From Alphaproteobacteria bacterium (GTDB taxonomy: Bacteria; Pseudomonadota; Alphaproteobacteria; UBA828): 10,243 bases of DNA. The notes below the pieces were generated by a model. The model had not been told where the DNA came from, searched no databases, and saw only the letters and a list, made by a program, of their open reading frames with translations. A program made the position numbers and the translations under genes. Of the stretch, positions 1 to 7,376 are shown piece after piece. The first letter of the stretch is position 1. Each line of letters starts with the position of its first letter. The stretch spans positions 1 to 10,243 of the forward strand of contig JAUVWK010000071.1 of NCBI GenBank assembly GCA_030604165.1, read 5' to 3'.

Positions 1-199
1 CGGAGGTGGGGTGGATCGGCATCAGCTCGGTCACGATCATCGCCGCGCCGCCCTTTGCCCGCGCCCGGTGATAGTCGATCAGCCGCTGCGTCGGCCGGCC
101 CGCCGCGCCGTAGCCGGTGACGGTCGCAACATGGACGATGCGGTTGCGCAGCCGCTGTGCGCCGAGCGCGAGCGGACTGAACAGGGTTGGGTAGCTCAT
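1..199 (-). CDS. NADH:flavin oxidoreductase, old yellow enzyme family (N-terminal part, runs off the left edge)
   Basis: Reading the minus strand from the ATG at 199-197 gives 66 codons without a stop, beginning MSYPTLFSPLALGAQRLRNR. Three segments are typical of the N-terminus of the FMN-binding TIM-barrel old yellow enzyme family (the group of 2,4-dienoyl-CoA reductase and trimethylamine dehydrogenase): 'LFSPLALGAQRLRNRIV' (residues about 6-22), 'TGYGAAGRPTQRLIDYHRARAKGG' split as TGYGAAGRPT then RLIDYHRARAKGG, and 'MIVTELMPIHP'. Such enzymes use NAD(P)H to reduce activated C=C bonds or oxidise amines, in the cytoplasm. The catalytic and C-terminal parts lie outside the window, so substrate class cannot be assigned. 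The gene is divergent from the GMC oxidoreductase at 324, with 124 bp between start codons, so the two may share a control region. No strong Shine-Dalgarno is seen before this ATG. Family confidence is good; specific function unknown. Confidence 0.85.
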   Translation of the reverse strand, partial: MSYPTLFSPLALGAQRLRNRIVHVATVTGYGAAGRPTQRLIDYHRARAKGGAAMIVTELMPIHPTS

Positions 200-323
200 G
201 GGGTTCGAAGCCTACCGCGCGTGTTTTATTTCCTTAGGCGTAGTAAGACACAGACCATGGGCGCGGCCAACCGCGCCATCACGAACAAGACCGTCAAACC
301 GGGCGCGCGGCGCGGAGGGAGCG
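200..323. promoter_or_regulatory. Divergent intergenic control region between the flavin oxidoreductase and the GMC oxidoreductase
   Basis: This 124-bp gap separates two divergent start codons and must hold the promoters of both genes unless they start further away. Its only AT-rich patch is around 220-260. I could not identify convincing -35/-10 hexamers or an operator on either strand. A good ribosome binding site (GGAGG, 314-318) lies 5 nt before the GMC start at 324. Confidence 0.45.
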
Positions 324-1934
324 ATGAAAGCGTACGACTATATCGTCGTCGGGGCGGGCACGGCGGGGTGCGTTCTCGCCAACCGGCTGTCGGCCGCGCC
401 CGAGAACCGCGTGCTGCTGCTCGAGGCCGGCGGCAAGAACAATCACCCCTTGATGCATATCCCGCTGGTGGCGGGCAAGATGTATTGGGTGCGCTCGATC
501 AATTGGAACTACAGCACCGCGCCCGATCCTAATTTGAATGGCCGCTCCATTCCCTGGCCCCGGGGCAAGGTGCTCGGCGGCTGCTCGTCGATCAACGGCA
601 TGATGTATATGCGGGGCCACCGGCGCGATTACGATGGCTGGGCCGAGGCCGGGCTGGCGGGCTGGTCCTACGCCGACGTGCTGCCCTACTTCAAGCGCTC
701 CGAGGGCCACCTCGAGCGGCGCGACGCCTATCATGGCCGCGACGGCCCCTTCATCGGCGGCCGCGCGAGCGCGCCCAACCCGCTCTACGATGTTTTCCTC
801 GAGGCCGGGCGCCTGGCCGGCCACGCGCCGAACAACGATTTCAACGGCGCCCGCCAGGAGGGTCTCGGCCGCTTCGATTTCAACATTCATAGGGGCCGGC
901 GCGTCAGCAGCGCCACCGCCTTTCTGCAACCCGTCAAGGGGCGCCGCAATCTCGAGGTGCGCACGCGGGCCGAGACGCGGCGCATCCTGTTCGAGGGCAG
1001 GCGCGCCGTCGGCGTGGCGTACGAGCGCGGCGGCGCGCTGCGCGAGGCGCGGGCCGCGCGCGAAGTGGTGATCTGCGGCGGCGCGGTCAATTCGCCGGCG
1101 CTCCTGCTGCACTCCGGCGTCGGCGAGGCGGGGGCGCTAAAAGACCTCGGCATCGACGTGGTCGCCGACCTGCCCGGGGTCGGGCGCAACCTGCAGGATC
1201 ACCCCGGCGTCTATCTGCAATATCGCTGTTTGCGGCCGGTGACGCTTTACCGCCTGTTCCGGCCCGACCGCGCCATTCTCGCCGGGCTGCGCGCGATGCT
1301 GTTCGGCAGCGGGCCGGGGGCTTCGGTGCCGCTCGAGGCCGGCGGTTTCCTGCGCACCCGGCCCGAGCTCGAGATCCCCGATATCCACTGCGTCTTCGTG
1401 CCCGGCCTGACGCTCGAGACCACGCGCACGGCGCAAGGTCAACACGGCTTCCTCGCCTGTTTCTATGTGCTCAGGCCAGAAAGCCGCGGCCGCATCTCGC
1501 TGCGCTCCGCCGAGGCCGGCGCGCCGCCGCTGATCGAGCCCAACTATCTCTCCGCGGCGGGCGACTTGCGCACCTTCCGCGACGGCATCCGCATGATGCG
1601 CGAGATCGTCCGCCAAGCGCCGTTCGATCCCTATCGGGGGCCGGTGATCTCGCCGGGCGATGAGGTGCAGGACGAGGCGGCGCTCGACGCCTGGGTGCGG
1701 GACAACGTCAACACCATCTTCCACCCCGTCGGCACCTGCAAGATGGGCACCGGCGACGACGCGGTGGTCGACGCCGAGCTGCGGGTGCGCGGCCTCAACG
1801 GCCTGCGCGTCGTCGACGCCTCGGTGATCCCCACCATCGTCGGCGGCAACACCGCCGCGCCCACCATCATGATCGCGGAAAAGGCCGCCGACATGATGCT
1901 GGGGAAAGCGCCGTTGGCGGCGGCGGAGGTTTAG
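324..1934 (+). CDS. GMC family FAD-dependent oxidoreductase (choline/alcohol-dehydrogenase-like)
   Basis: A 536-residue flavoprotein, the usual length for bacterial GMC oxidoreductases, which oxidise alcohols to aldehydes with FAD. The N-terminal Rossmann motif is G10-A-G-T-A-G15, followed by the ribose-binding acid in LLLEAGG (E34). The first GMC signature spans residues 80-98 (RGKVLGG...SSINGMMYMR) and the second is GGAVNSPALLLHSGVG. The C-terminal active site shows His467 in FHPVGTCKMG and Asn509 in GGNTAAP, the His/Asn pair of the choline oxidase/dehydrogenase branch. The frame is open from 198, but I chose the ATG at 324: it has GGAGG at 314-318 and the protein then begins directly with the flavin-binding strand (MKAYDYIVVGAG). 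There is no signal peptide, so it is probably cytoplasmic or membrane-associated through its electron acceptor. The actual alcohol substrate is unknown. Its 3' end is duplicated at 9700-9849. Confidence 0.93.
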   Translation: MKAYDYIVVGAGTAGCVLANRLSAAPENRVLLLEAGGKNNHPLMHIPLVAGKMYWVRSINWNYSTAPDPNLNGRSIPWPRGKVLGGCSSINGMMYMRGHRRDYDGWAEAGLAGWSYADVLPYFKRSEGHLERRDAYHGRDGPFIGGRASAPNPLYDVFLEAGRLAGHAPNNDFNGARQEGLGRFDFNIHRGRRVSSATAFLQPVKGRRNLEVRTRAETRRILFEGRRAVGVAYERGGALREARAAREVVICGGAVNSPALLLHSGVGEAGALKDLGIDVVADLPGVGRNLQDHPGVYLQYRCLRPVTLYRLFRPDRAILAGLRAMLFGSGPGASVPLEAGGFLRTRPELEIPDIHCVFVPGLTLETTRTAQGQHGFLACFYVLRPESRGRISLRSAEAGAPPLIEPNYLSAAGDLRTFRDGIRMMREIVRQAPFDPYRGPVISPGDEVQDEAALDAWVRDNVNTIFHPVGTCKMGTGDDAVVDAELRVRGLNGLRVVDASVIPTIVGGNTAAPTIMIAEKAADMMLGKAPLAAAEV

Positions 1935-1972
1935 GGGGGGGAACGGGTCGCGGCGCGGTGCGGCAGGGCGTC
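1821..1972 (+). repeat. Direct repeat, copy 1 (3' end of the GMC gene plus its downstream flank)
   Basis: The last 37 codons of the GMC gene from TCG at 1821, the stop and 38 bp beyond it match 9700-9849 in the same orientation. By eye, 99 of 114 positions agree across the 37 codons plus stop. After a poorly matching 13-15 nt spacer, 22 of 23 noncoding positions agree (1950-1972 against 9827-9849). Confidence 0.9.
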
Positions 1973-1986
1973 CGTATGCCGCCACC
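1957..1986 (+). terminator. Possible hairpin downstream of the GMC gene
   Basis: GGTGCGGCA (1957-1965) can pair with TGCCGCCACC (1977-1986) with one bulged base, around an 11-nt loop, starting 23 nt after the GMC stop. No T-tract follows, so an intrinsic terminator is only a guess. Confidence 0.25.
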
Positions 1987-1987
1987 T

Positions 1988-2015
1988 AAGGCCCGCTTCA
2001 GAACTGACAGCGGAC
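1988..2015 (+). repeat. REP-like palindrome, left of the cyclase gene
   Basis: AAGGCCCGCT, 11 nt, then AGCGGAC. The inner part (GCCCGCT/AGCGGAC) can form a 7-bp stem with one G:T-type mismatch. The reverse complement of 5573-5600 has the same 10-nt and 7-nt arms with the same 11-nt spacing but a different spacer, so the two copies face each other across the cyclase gene. Such conserved-arm, variable-loop palindromes are typical of dispersed intergenic repeats. Confidence 0.6.
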
Positions 2016-2142
2016 CTATCTTGGCCGCGCCGTGAACAGCCGGTTTTGACCCTGAGCGGAAGTTTGTTGCAACGCAATCCGCACTTCTCTGGCGAGCATT
2101 ACCTTCAACTGCTACGATTGCGATGGGGAAGAAGGATGCGCG

Positions 2143-5100
2143 ATGCCGAGCGACGTCGAAACGTGGCTGAAAGAGCTTGAGCTAAGCGAATATTTTCAAG
2201 CGTTTGCCGAGAACCGCATCGACAGTGACGTTTTACCGACGCTGACGAACGACGATCTCAAAGAGATTGGCGTGCTGGCGGTTGGTGACCGTCGCAAAAT
2301 GTTAAATGCCGTAGTGGCTTTGTCCCGGCAGGAAGTCGAGCCGGCCAATAGCATCGCCACAAATTCGCTCGACTCTCAAGCTCCCGAGCGCACCACAGAT
2401 GCCGAGCGCCGCCAACTGACTGTGATGTTCTGCGATCTGGTGGGCTCGACGGAGCTGTCGGGGCGGCTCGACCCGGAGGACCTTCACGACCTGATGCGGC
2501 GCTACCAGGACGCCGTGGCCGGGGTCGTGGCGCGCTTCGAGGGGCATGTGGCGAAGTTTCTCGGCGACGGCGTGCTGGCCTATTTCGGCTGGCCGCGCGC
2601 CTATGAGGACCAAGCAGAACGCGCGGTGCGGTCGGGCTTGGCGGCGGTAGACGCGGTGGCCAACCTGAAGACCGAGGATGGCCAGGCGCTCGCGGCCCGC
2701 GTCGGCATCGCGACGGGCCAGGTGGTGATCGGCGACATGGTCGGTGAGACCGCGACGGACGAGGACGCCGTGGTCGGGGAGACGCCGAACTTGGCGGCCC
2801 GTTTGCAGGGAGCCGCCTCCCCCGGTCAGGTGGTGATCGGCTCCACCACGCGGCTATTGATCGGCGAGGCCTTCGATCTCGCGGACCTGGGAAGCCACGA
2901 GTTCAAAGGCATTGGCGACCCCGTTGCGGTTTGGAGCGTGGCTGGCGAGCGCGCGGCCGAGAGTCGCTTCGAGGCGGCACATCCGGGCGCGCGCACCCAA
3001 ATCATTGGACGCGCGCCTGAGCTCGAGCTGCTGCGGCGCGCCTGGGAGCAGAGCCGGAAGGGCGTCGGGCAAGTGGTGCTGATCAGCGGCGAGCCCGGCA
3101 TCGGCAAGTCGCGGCTGGTGGATGCGTTGAGCGCCGCGCTCGGCGATGAAAGCTATACCCCTATTACACTCGGTTGCTCGCCCTATCATACCAACAGCGC
3201 GCTCTATCCCCTCATCGTCCTCGTCGAGCGGGTTCTTGGTTGGGAGCGGGAAGACAGCGCCGACGCGAGGTTGGCCAAGCTGGAGCGCGAGCTACAAAAC
3301 GTCAGCCTGCCGCTCGACGAAGTGATTCCCCTGTTCGCCGCGCTGCTCTCGCTGCCTCTGCCGGAGGACCGCTTCCCGGCATCGAGCTTGACGCCGCAGC
3401 AACAAAAGCAGCAGACCCTGGACGCGGTGGTCGCCTGGTTGCTGGAAGAGGCGGAGCGATGCCCCGTGTTATGGGTGTGGGAAGACCTGCACTGGGCCGA
3501 CCCCTCGACGATCGAGCTGCTGGGCCTCGTGATCGAGCAAACGCCGACCGCGCCGATCCTCAACGTGCTCACATTTCGTCCGAGCTTCGCGCCGCCGTGG
3601 CCGCAGCGAACGCATATGACGCCGTTGACACTGAACCGCCTGGAGCGGGGCGAGGTGGAAGCGCTGATCGGTCAACACTCACGCGGCAAGGCGTTGCCTG
3701 CGGAGGTTATCGAGCACATCGTCGACAAGACCGATGGGGTGCCGCTCTACGTCGAGGAGCTGACCAAGGCAATCCTGGAGGCGGACTTCCTGCGCGAACA
3801 CGACGGCCGCTACCAGCTCACCGGTCCGATGTCCCAGATGACCATCCCAGCCACCTTGCAGGACTCGTTAATGGCGCGGCTGGACCGGCTGCCCAACATT
3901 CGCGAAGTGGCCCAACTTGGCGCCGTGCTGGGCCGCGAGTTCGGCTACGAGATGGTGGAGGCTATCGCCTCGGTCGACGAGGCCAGTCTGCAGAACGGAT
4001 TGGACGAACTTGTCGCTGCCGAGCTGCTCTACCAGCGGGGTCGGCCGCCGCGCGCGAGATACATCTTCAAGCACGCGCTGGTGCAGGACGCGGCCTATCA
4101 TTCGCTGCTCAGACGCACACGGCAATATTATCACGGGCAAGTGGCCGAGCTGCTGAAGAGCCGGTTCCCCGAGATCATCCAAACTCAGCCCGAACTCGTC
4201 GCCCACCACTGTACGGAGGCGGGTCTGCCGGAGCAGGCGGTCGAGCACTGGTACAAAGCCGGCCAGCTGGCCCTCGAACGCTCGGCCAACCTGGAGGCCG
4301 TCGGCCACCTGCAAAAGGGACTAAAAGTCCTGACTACCCTGCCCGTGGCCGCCGAGCGTGACAGGACGGAACTTGGGCTGCGAACCGCGATCGGCCCTCC
4401 GCTGATGGCGACCAAGGGCTACGGGGCTCCCGAGGTGCGCGAGGCCTATGGCCGTGCCCACGAACTTTGCAAGCAGATTGGCGAGACCGAAGAGCAGTTC
4501 CCGGTGCTGTGGGGGTTATTTGTGGTGCACCTTGTACGCGCTGAGCACGACACCGGGCTGGCGGCGGCCAGACATCTGCTTGGCCTCGCCGAGGGCCTTT
4601 CGGAGACGCCTTACTTGATCGAGTCGCGCCTCGCGCTTGGTGTTGAGTCGTTGTACGTCGGAGAGCTGCAAGAATCGCGCGAGAATCTCGAGGAGGTCGT
4701 GCGCCTTTACGATCCAGAGCAGCACGCCACGCTGGCACTCCGCTACGGCGGATTAGATCCTGGGGTGATAGTCCTGGCCTACCTGGCGTGGACGTTGTGG
4801 TTGCTCGGCGACGTCGAGCAGGCGATCGCGCGTGCTGACCAGGCACAGACGCTCATCCGTCGGCTCGACAATACGTTCACGCTGGCGCGCTCGCTTTACT
4901 GGGACGCCATGCTGAGGCAGTTTGTCGGCGATTGGCGGGCCGTGCGCGCGCGGGCCGAGGAAGCGGTCGCCACGGCGACCGAGTACGGTTTTGTGCTCGT
5001 TCAAGCGGTTGGGAACATCATGCTAGGCTGGACACAGATCCATCGGGGAGAGAATGTGGAGGGCGCGACTCGAGTCCGCCAGGGCGTGGACGCCTATCGT

Positions 5101-5526
5101 GCCACCGACGCAAAACTTAACCTGCCGCATTTTCTGATCCCGCTGGCTGAGGCGGCCCGTGGCCAAGGGCGTGCGGGCGAGGGGCTCGAGGCCCTGTCTG
5201 AGGCCATGGCGCTCGTCGAGCGCACCGGAGAGCGGTATTTCGAGGCGGAGCTGCATCGTCTCAAGGGCGAGCTGTGGCTGGAACAGTCACCCGATGATCA
5301 TGGGCCGGCGGAAGACGCTTTCCAGACAGCGCTGACGATCGCGCGCGCCCAGAAGGCCAAGTCGCTCGAGCTGCGAGCGGCGATGTCTCTCGCCCGCCTG
5401 CGGCAGTCGCAGGGCAAGACGGCTGAAGCCCGCGACCTCCTCGCGCCCGTCTACAACTGGTTCACTGAGGGCTTTGACACCGCCGACCTCAAGGAGGCGA
5501 AATCGCTGCTGGACGAACTCTCTTGA
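2143..5526 (+). CDS. SAM domain - class III adenylate/guanylate cyclase - AAA ATPase - TPR-like signalling protein
   Basis: An 1127-residue multidomain protein. Residues 1-62 form a sterile alpha motif (SAM) domain (VETWLKELELSEYFQAF...DLKEIGVLAVGDRRKML), a probable protein-interaction module. Residues about 88-266 are a class III nucleotidyl cyclase domain: metal-binding D98 (FCDLVGST) and D142 (FLGDGVLAYFG), K138 at the base-recognition position, and transition-state residues N216 and R220 (GETPNLAARLQ). Adenylate cyclase activity is therefore likely, though base specificity is unproved. Residues about 285-600 are a STAND/AAA-like ATPase with Walker A GEPGIGKS (316-323) and a Walker B-like LWVWEDLHWAD (443-453). 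From about 690 to the end the sequence is helical and TPR-like, a probable sensing or partner-binding surface. No membrane segment is seen. AAGGA at 2132-2136 supports the start. The architecture is common in soil alphaproteobacteria; the input signal is unknown. The SAM-coding part (2143-2400) looks less GC-rich than the rest. Confidence 0.93.
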   Translation: MPSDVETWLKELELSEYFQAFAENRIDSDVLPTLTNDDLKEIGVLAVGDRRKMLNAVVALSRQEVEPANSIATNSLDSQAPERTTDAERRQLTVMFCDLVGSTELSGRLDPEDLHDLMRRYQDAVAGVVARFEGHVAKFLGDGVLAYFGWPRAYEDQAERAVRSGLAAVDAVANLKTEDGQALAARVGIATGQVVIGDMVGETATDEDAVVGETPNLAARLQGAASPGQVVIGSTTRLLIGEAFDLADLGSHEFKGIGDPVAVWSVAGERAAESRFEAAHPGARTQIIGRAPELELLRRAWEQSRKGVGQVVLISGEPGIGKSRLVDALSAALGDESYTPITLGCSPYHTNSALYPLIVLVERVLGWEREDSADARLAKLERELQNVSLPLDEVIPLFAALLSLPLPEDRFPASSLTPQQQKQQTLDAVVAWLLEEAERCPVLWVWEDLHWADPSTIELLGLVIEQTPTAPILNVLTFRPSFAPPWPQRTHMTPLTLNRLERGEVEALIGQHSRGKALPAEVIEHIVDKTDGVPLYVEELTKAILEADFLREHDGRYQLTGPMSQMTIPATLQDSLMARLDRLPNIREVAQLGAVLGREFGYEMVEAIASVDEASLQNGLDELVAAELLYQRGRPPRARYIFKHALVQDAAYHSLLRRTRQYYHGQVAELLKSRFPEIIQTQPELVAHHCTEAGLPEQAVEHWYKAGQLALERSANLEAVGHLQKGLKVLTTLPVAAERDRTELGLRTAIGPPLMATKGYGAPEVREAYGRAHELCKQIGETEEQFPVLWGLFVVHLVRAEHDTGLAAARHLLGLAEGLSETPYLIESRLALGVESLYVGELQESRENLEEVVRLYDPEQHATLALRYGGLDPGVIVLAYLAWTLWLLGDVEQAIARADQAQTLIRRLDNTFTLARSLYWDAMLRQFVGDWRAVRARAEEAVATATEYGFVLVQAVGNIMLGWTQIHRGENVEGATRVRQGVDAYRATDAKLNLPHFLIPLAEAARGQGRAGEGLEALSEAMALVERTGERYFEAELHRLKGELWLEQSPDDHGPAEDAFQTALTIARAQKAKSLELRAAMSLARLRQSQGKTAEARDLLAPVYNWFTEGFDTADLKEAKSLLDELS

Positions 5527-5788
5527 GTCCGTTTATGGCCATGAGCGGTCGAGTTCGATGTTGTGGTGCGATGTCCGCTCTGTGCGGAAGAGCGGGCCTT
5601 CATAAGTCGGCTTTTCTCTTGGCAGCGTCAAATATTTGAGCGCCCCAGTGCGCGCTCGCCGCGACCCGCACGGCCCCTCTGAGGTCTCCGTCAAGCAGTG
5701 TCGAGGCCCCGCCGGCGCCGGCGAACGAAGATGCGGACCCCAAGGCGCCCGAACGGGTGGACGCGGCGTAGATTTTCCGGGTTTTTTG
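5527..5788. other. Convergent intergenic region between the cyclase and the M24 hydrolase
   Basis: The cyclase (plus) and the M24 hydrolase (minus) converge here. The region contains the palindrome at 5573-5600 and a GC-rich stretch with the palindromic core GCCGGCGCCGGC near 5710-5721. A T6 run sits at 5782-5787 on the plus strand, but no convincing stem directly precedes it. Open frames exist on both strands but lack gene-like composition or a recognisable product, so I call no gene. Confidence 0.5.
5573..5600 (-). repeat. REP-like palindrome, right of the cyclase gene (inverted relative to 1988-2015)
   Basis: GTCCGCTCT (5573-5581) pairs with AGAGCGGGC (5589-5597) in a 9-bp stem with one G:T wobble and a 7-nt loop, 46 nt after the cyclase stop. 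Read on the minus strand it has the same AAGGCCCGCT/AGCGGAC arms as 1988-2015. It may also act as a transcript-end hairpin for the cyclase; a T-rich stretch lies some 14 nt downstream, too far for a classical terminator. Confidence 0.6.
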
Positions 5789-7033
5789 TTAGTCGTCCGT
5801 CGAGACAATCGTGCGGGGCAGCTTGGACATCAGCTCGAGGCCGTTTTCGGTGACCAAAAAGCTCTCGATCCAGGCACAGCCCGTACCGCCGGGCCAATCC
5901 TCCCAGACGTCGAACTGGTTTTCGAAGTTGAAGAAGATTCCGGGCTCGACGATGCGCTTCGCGCAGGTCGGGCCGAACGCCTCCTCGTTCCAGTGCAGCC
6001 AGTGGGCGCCGGTCCAGTCGGGTATGAAAGAGATACCGAAGGAATAGCCACCGATCCACCAGGCCTTGTCGCGCAAGCCCACCTCGTCGATATAGGCGTT
6101 GCCGATCTCGTCGACGCGGGTGAGCGGATCGCCCAGCTTGGTCTCGTCGAGAATACGGTCGACGCAGCCCGCCGACTTCTCCATCAGCGCCAGCCAGCGG
6201 TCGTCCGCCTTGCCGACCGAGAGGGTGCGGCAGATGTTTGCATGGTAGCGGTGGAGCGAGGCGCAGACATCGAAATGGACCAGGTCGCCGTCCTTCACCT
6301 TGCGGTGGGTGGGCGGCGAATGGTGGGTGCCCGAGCGGACGCCGGAGCCCAGCATGGTATTGATCGCCGGGTAGTTGCAGCCCTGCTCCATCAGGCTGCC
6401 GATGAGCACGCCCTCGATCTGGGTTTCCATCATGCCGGGGCGCATGGCGCGGCGGGTTTCTTCGAGCGCCGTATCCATGATGGCGAAGGCCTCGCGCATG
6501 ACCGCGATTTCGCGGGGCGACTTGACGACCCGGACTTCCTCGACCAGGAGGGAGGCCTCGGCGATTTTCGCCCCCTTGGCCTTGAGCTTCTCCCCCAACG
6601 CCTCGACCACCGAAACATGCATGCCGTAGCCCCAGGGCTGCAGGCCGATGGTGCCCTTGGCCAGGCCTCGTCCGGCAAGCGTGTCGGCAATGGTGTCGAG
6701 ATCCGATGGGCTGCCGAGCTCGGCAGCGCCGTAGATCACCGCCTCCTTGATCTCGGGCAAGAGCGAGATGAGGGTGGTGTGAACCGAGGTGTCGAAGAAC
6801 AGGGTATCGTCGTTGTCCACCCGCATGAATAGACCCGTGGCACCGCGGGGGATATCCCAAATCTGGTCGTAGTCGACGAGATATTTCAGATCGGTCCGGC
6901 GAATAACCAAGAGCCCGTCGAGCCCCGCCTCGGCCATCGCGGCGCGCACCTTGGCCCGGCGCTCGGCATACTCCTCGGCGGGAAACGGCTGCTCCCAGTC
7001 GATCTGATCGCGCAGGTAGGTTTTCAACCCCAT
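5789..7033 (-). CDS. M24 family (creatinase / Xaa-Pro peptidase fold) hydrolase with incomplete metal site
   Basis: A 414-residue protein with the two-domain layout of the M24 family. The N-terminal creatinase-like domain is about residues 15-165 (RRAKVRAAMAEAGLDGLLV...). The C-terminal pita-bread domain is about 170-405 (VKSPREIAVMREA, GSGVRSGTHHSPP, HFDVCASLHRYHANICRT, EPGIFFNF, WIESFLVTENG). In metal-dependent members the ligands are D, D, H, E, E. Here they read D255, N266, Y330 (in GGYSFGIS), E371 and E390, so the second Asp and the His are replaced. That pattern suits creatinase-like or ectoine-hydrolase-like members that cleave C-N bonds in small molecules, and argues against a true aminopeptidase. 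H237/H238 in THHSPP lie near the catalytic His of creatinase. The start at 7033 has AAAGGAG at 7042-7048, 8 nt away; the frame extends upstream to 7306 without support. It is divergent from the PLP enzyme/kinase pair. Substrate unknown. Confidence 0.88.
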   Translation of the reverse strand: MGLKTYLRDQIDWEQPFPAEEYAERRAKVRAAMAEAGLDGLLVIRRTDLKYLVDYDQIWDIPRGATGLFMRVDNDDTLFFDTSVHTTLISLLPEIKEAVIYGAAELGSPSDLDTIADTLAGRGLAKGTIGLQPWGYGMHVSVVEALGEKLKAKGAKIAEASLLVEEVRVVKSPREIAVMREAFAIMDTALEETRRAMRPGMMETQIEGVLIGSLMEQGCNYPAINTMLGSGVRSGTHHSPPTHRKVKDGDLVHFDVCASLHRYHANICRTLSVGKADDRWLALMEKSAGCVDRILDETKLGDPLTRVDEIGNAYIDEVGLRDKAWWIGGYSFGISFIPDWTGAHWLHWNEEAFGPTCAKRIVEPGIFFNFENQFDVWEDWPGGTGCAWIESFLVTENGLELMSKLPRTIVSTDD

Positions 7034-7376
7034 GGGTCTGGCTCCTTTATGGCTCTCGGCTTCTATGGCTCTCGGCTTCGGTTCAGCCCATGGGTGTGGC
7101 GGTATCGACGGAACGACGCTTGGGCGATGGCGAGGGCTCCGCAAGGCTGCATGATAGTGATTTTTTGCCCCAAGGGCATCCGCGATGGCACAGACGTTTG
7201 GTGAAATCGAGAGCGATGGCGACGGCCCGATTGCCTGGATCGCGCTCTCGGCGAGACAGGCCTCGACGTCGGGTGTAATGTTGGCGAAGCCCAGGCGCGC
7301 GGGCATTTCGAGTGTGATCTCTTTACCGGTACGATTTCATTTACGCTCCCCCGGTGCCACGCGACGGAGCCAGATA
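7034..7376. promoter_or_regulatory. Divergent control region between the M24 hydrolase and the PLP-enzyme/kinase operon
   Basis: A 343-bp gap between two divergent start codons. It holds the M24 ribosome binding site (AAAGGAG, minus strand, 7042-7048), a 16-bp tandem duplication (7048-7079), a T6 patch around 7161-7166, and the PLP enzyme's GGAG at 7366-7369, 7 nt before its ATG at 7377. Reading frames are open through it on both strands, but these are extensions of the flanking genes with no recognisable protein similarity. I found no clear -35/-10 pair, operator dyad or regulator gene. Confidence 0.5.
7048..7079. repeat. Perfect 16-bp tandem duplication at the M24 leader
   Basis: TATGGCTCTCGGCTTC occurs at 7048-7063 and again, identically and without a gap, at 7064-7079. 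On the M24 transcript it ends exactly at the ribosome binding site, so it lies in the 5' leader or promoter of that gene. Confidence 0.9.

Noticed and set aside
198..323. Upstream extension of the GMC frame (extra 42 residues from ATG at 198)
   Set aside because: It overlaps the start of the divergent flavin oxidoreductase, has no ribosome binding site and no family resemblance. The ATG at 324 has GGAGG and starts at the flavin-binding strand.
294..1112. Long minus-strand open frame (272 codons) opposite the GMC gene
   Set aside because: Antisense shadow of a GC-rich gene; the translation is low-complexity and Ala/Arg/Gly-rich with no motif.
2046..2074. TTGACC at 2046-2051 as a -35 box for the cyclase gene
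   Set aside because: No acceptable -10 hexamer lies 16-18 bp downstream (the position reads about GCAACG).
3174..4361. 395-codon plus-strand frame inside the cyclase gene
   Set aside because: It is out of frame with the well-supported cyclase/ATPase protein and its translation is Arg/Ala/Gly-rich without domains.
5636..6832. 398-codon plus-strand frame opposite the M24 gene
   Set aside because: Antisense shadow; the M24 family motifs lie on the minus strand over the same region.
7034..7306. N-terminal extension of the M24 protein to an ATG at 7306
   Set aside because: No ribosome binding site or similarity; AAAGGAG at 7042-7048 marks the start at 7033.
7203..7338. GAAATCG / CGATTTC inverted pair as an operator
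   Set aside because: The arms are only 7 bp and about 120 bp apart, which is expected by chance in a region of this size.
7185..7376. N-terminal extension of the PLP enzyme to an ATG at 7185
   Set aside because: The extra 64 residues do not resemble the family; the ATG at 7377 has GGAG 7 nt upstream and gives a normal N-terminus.
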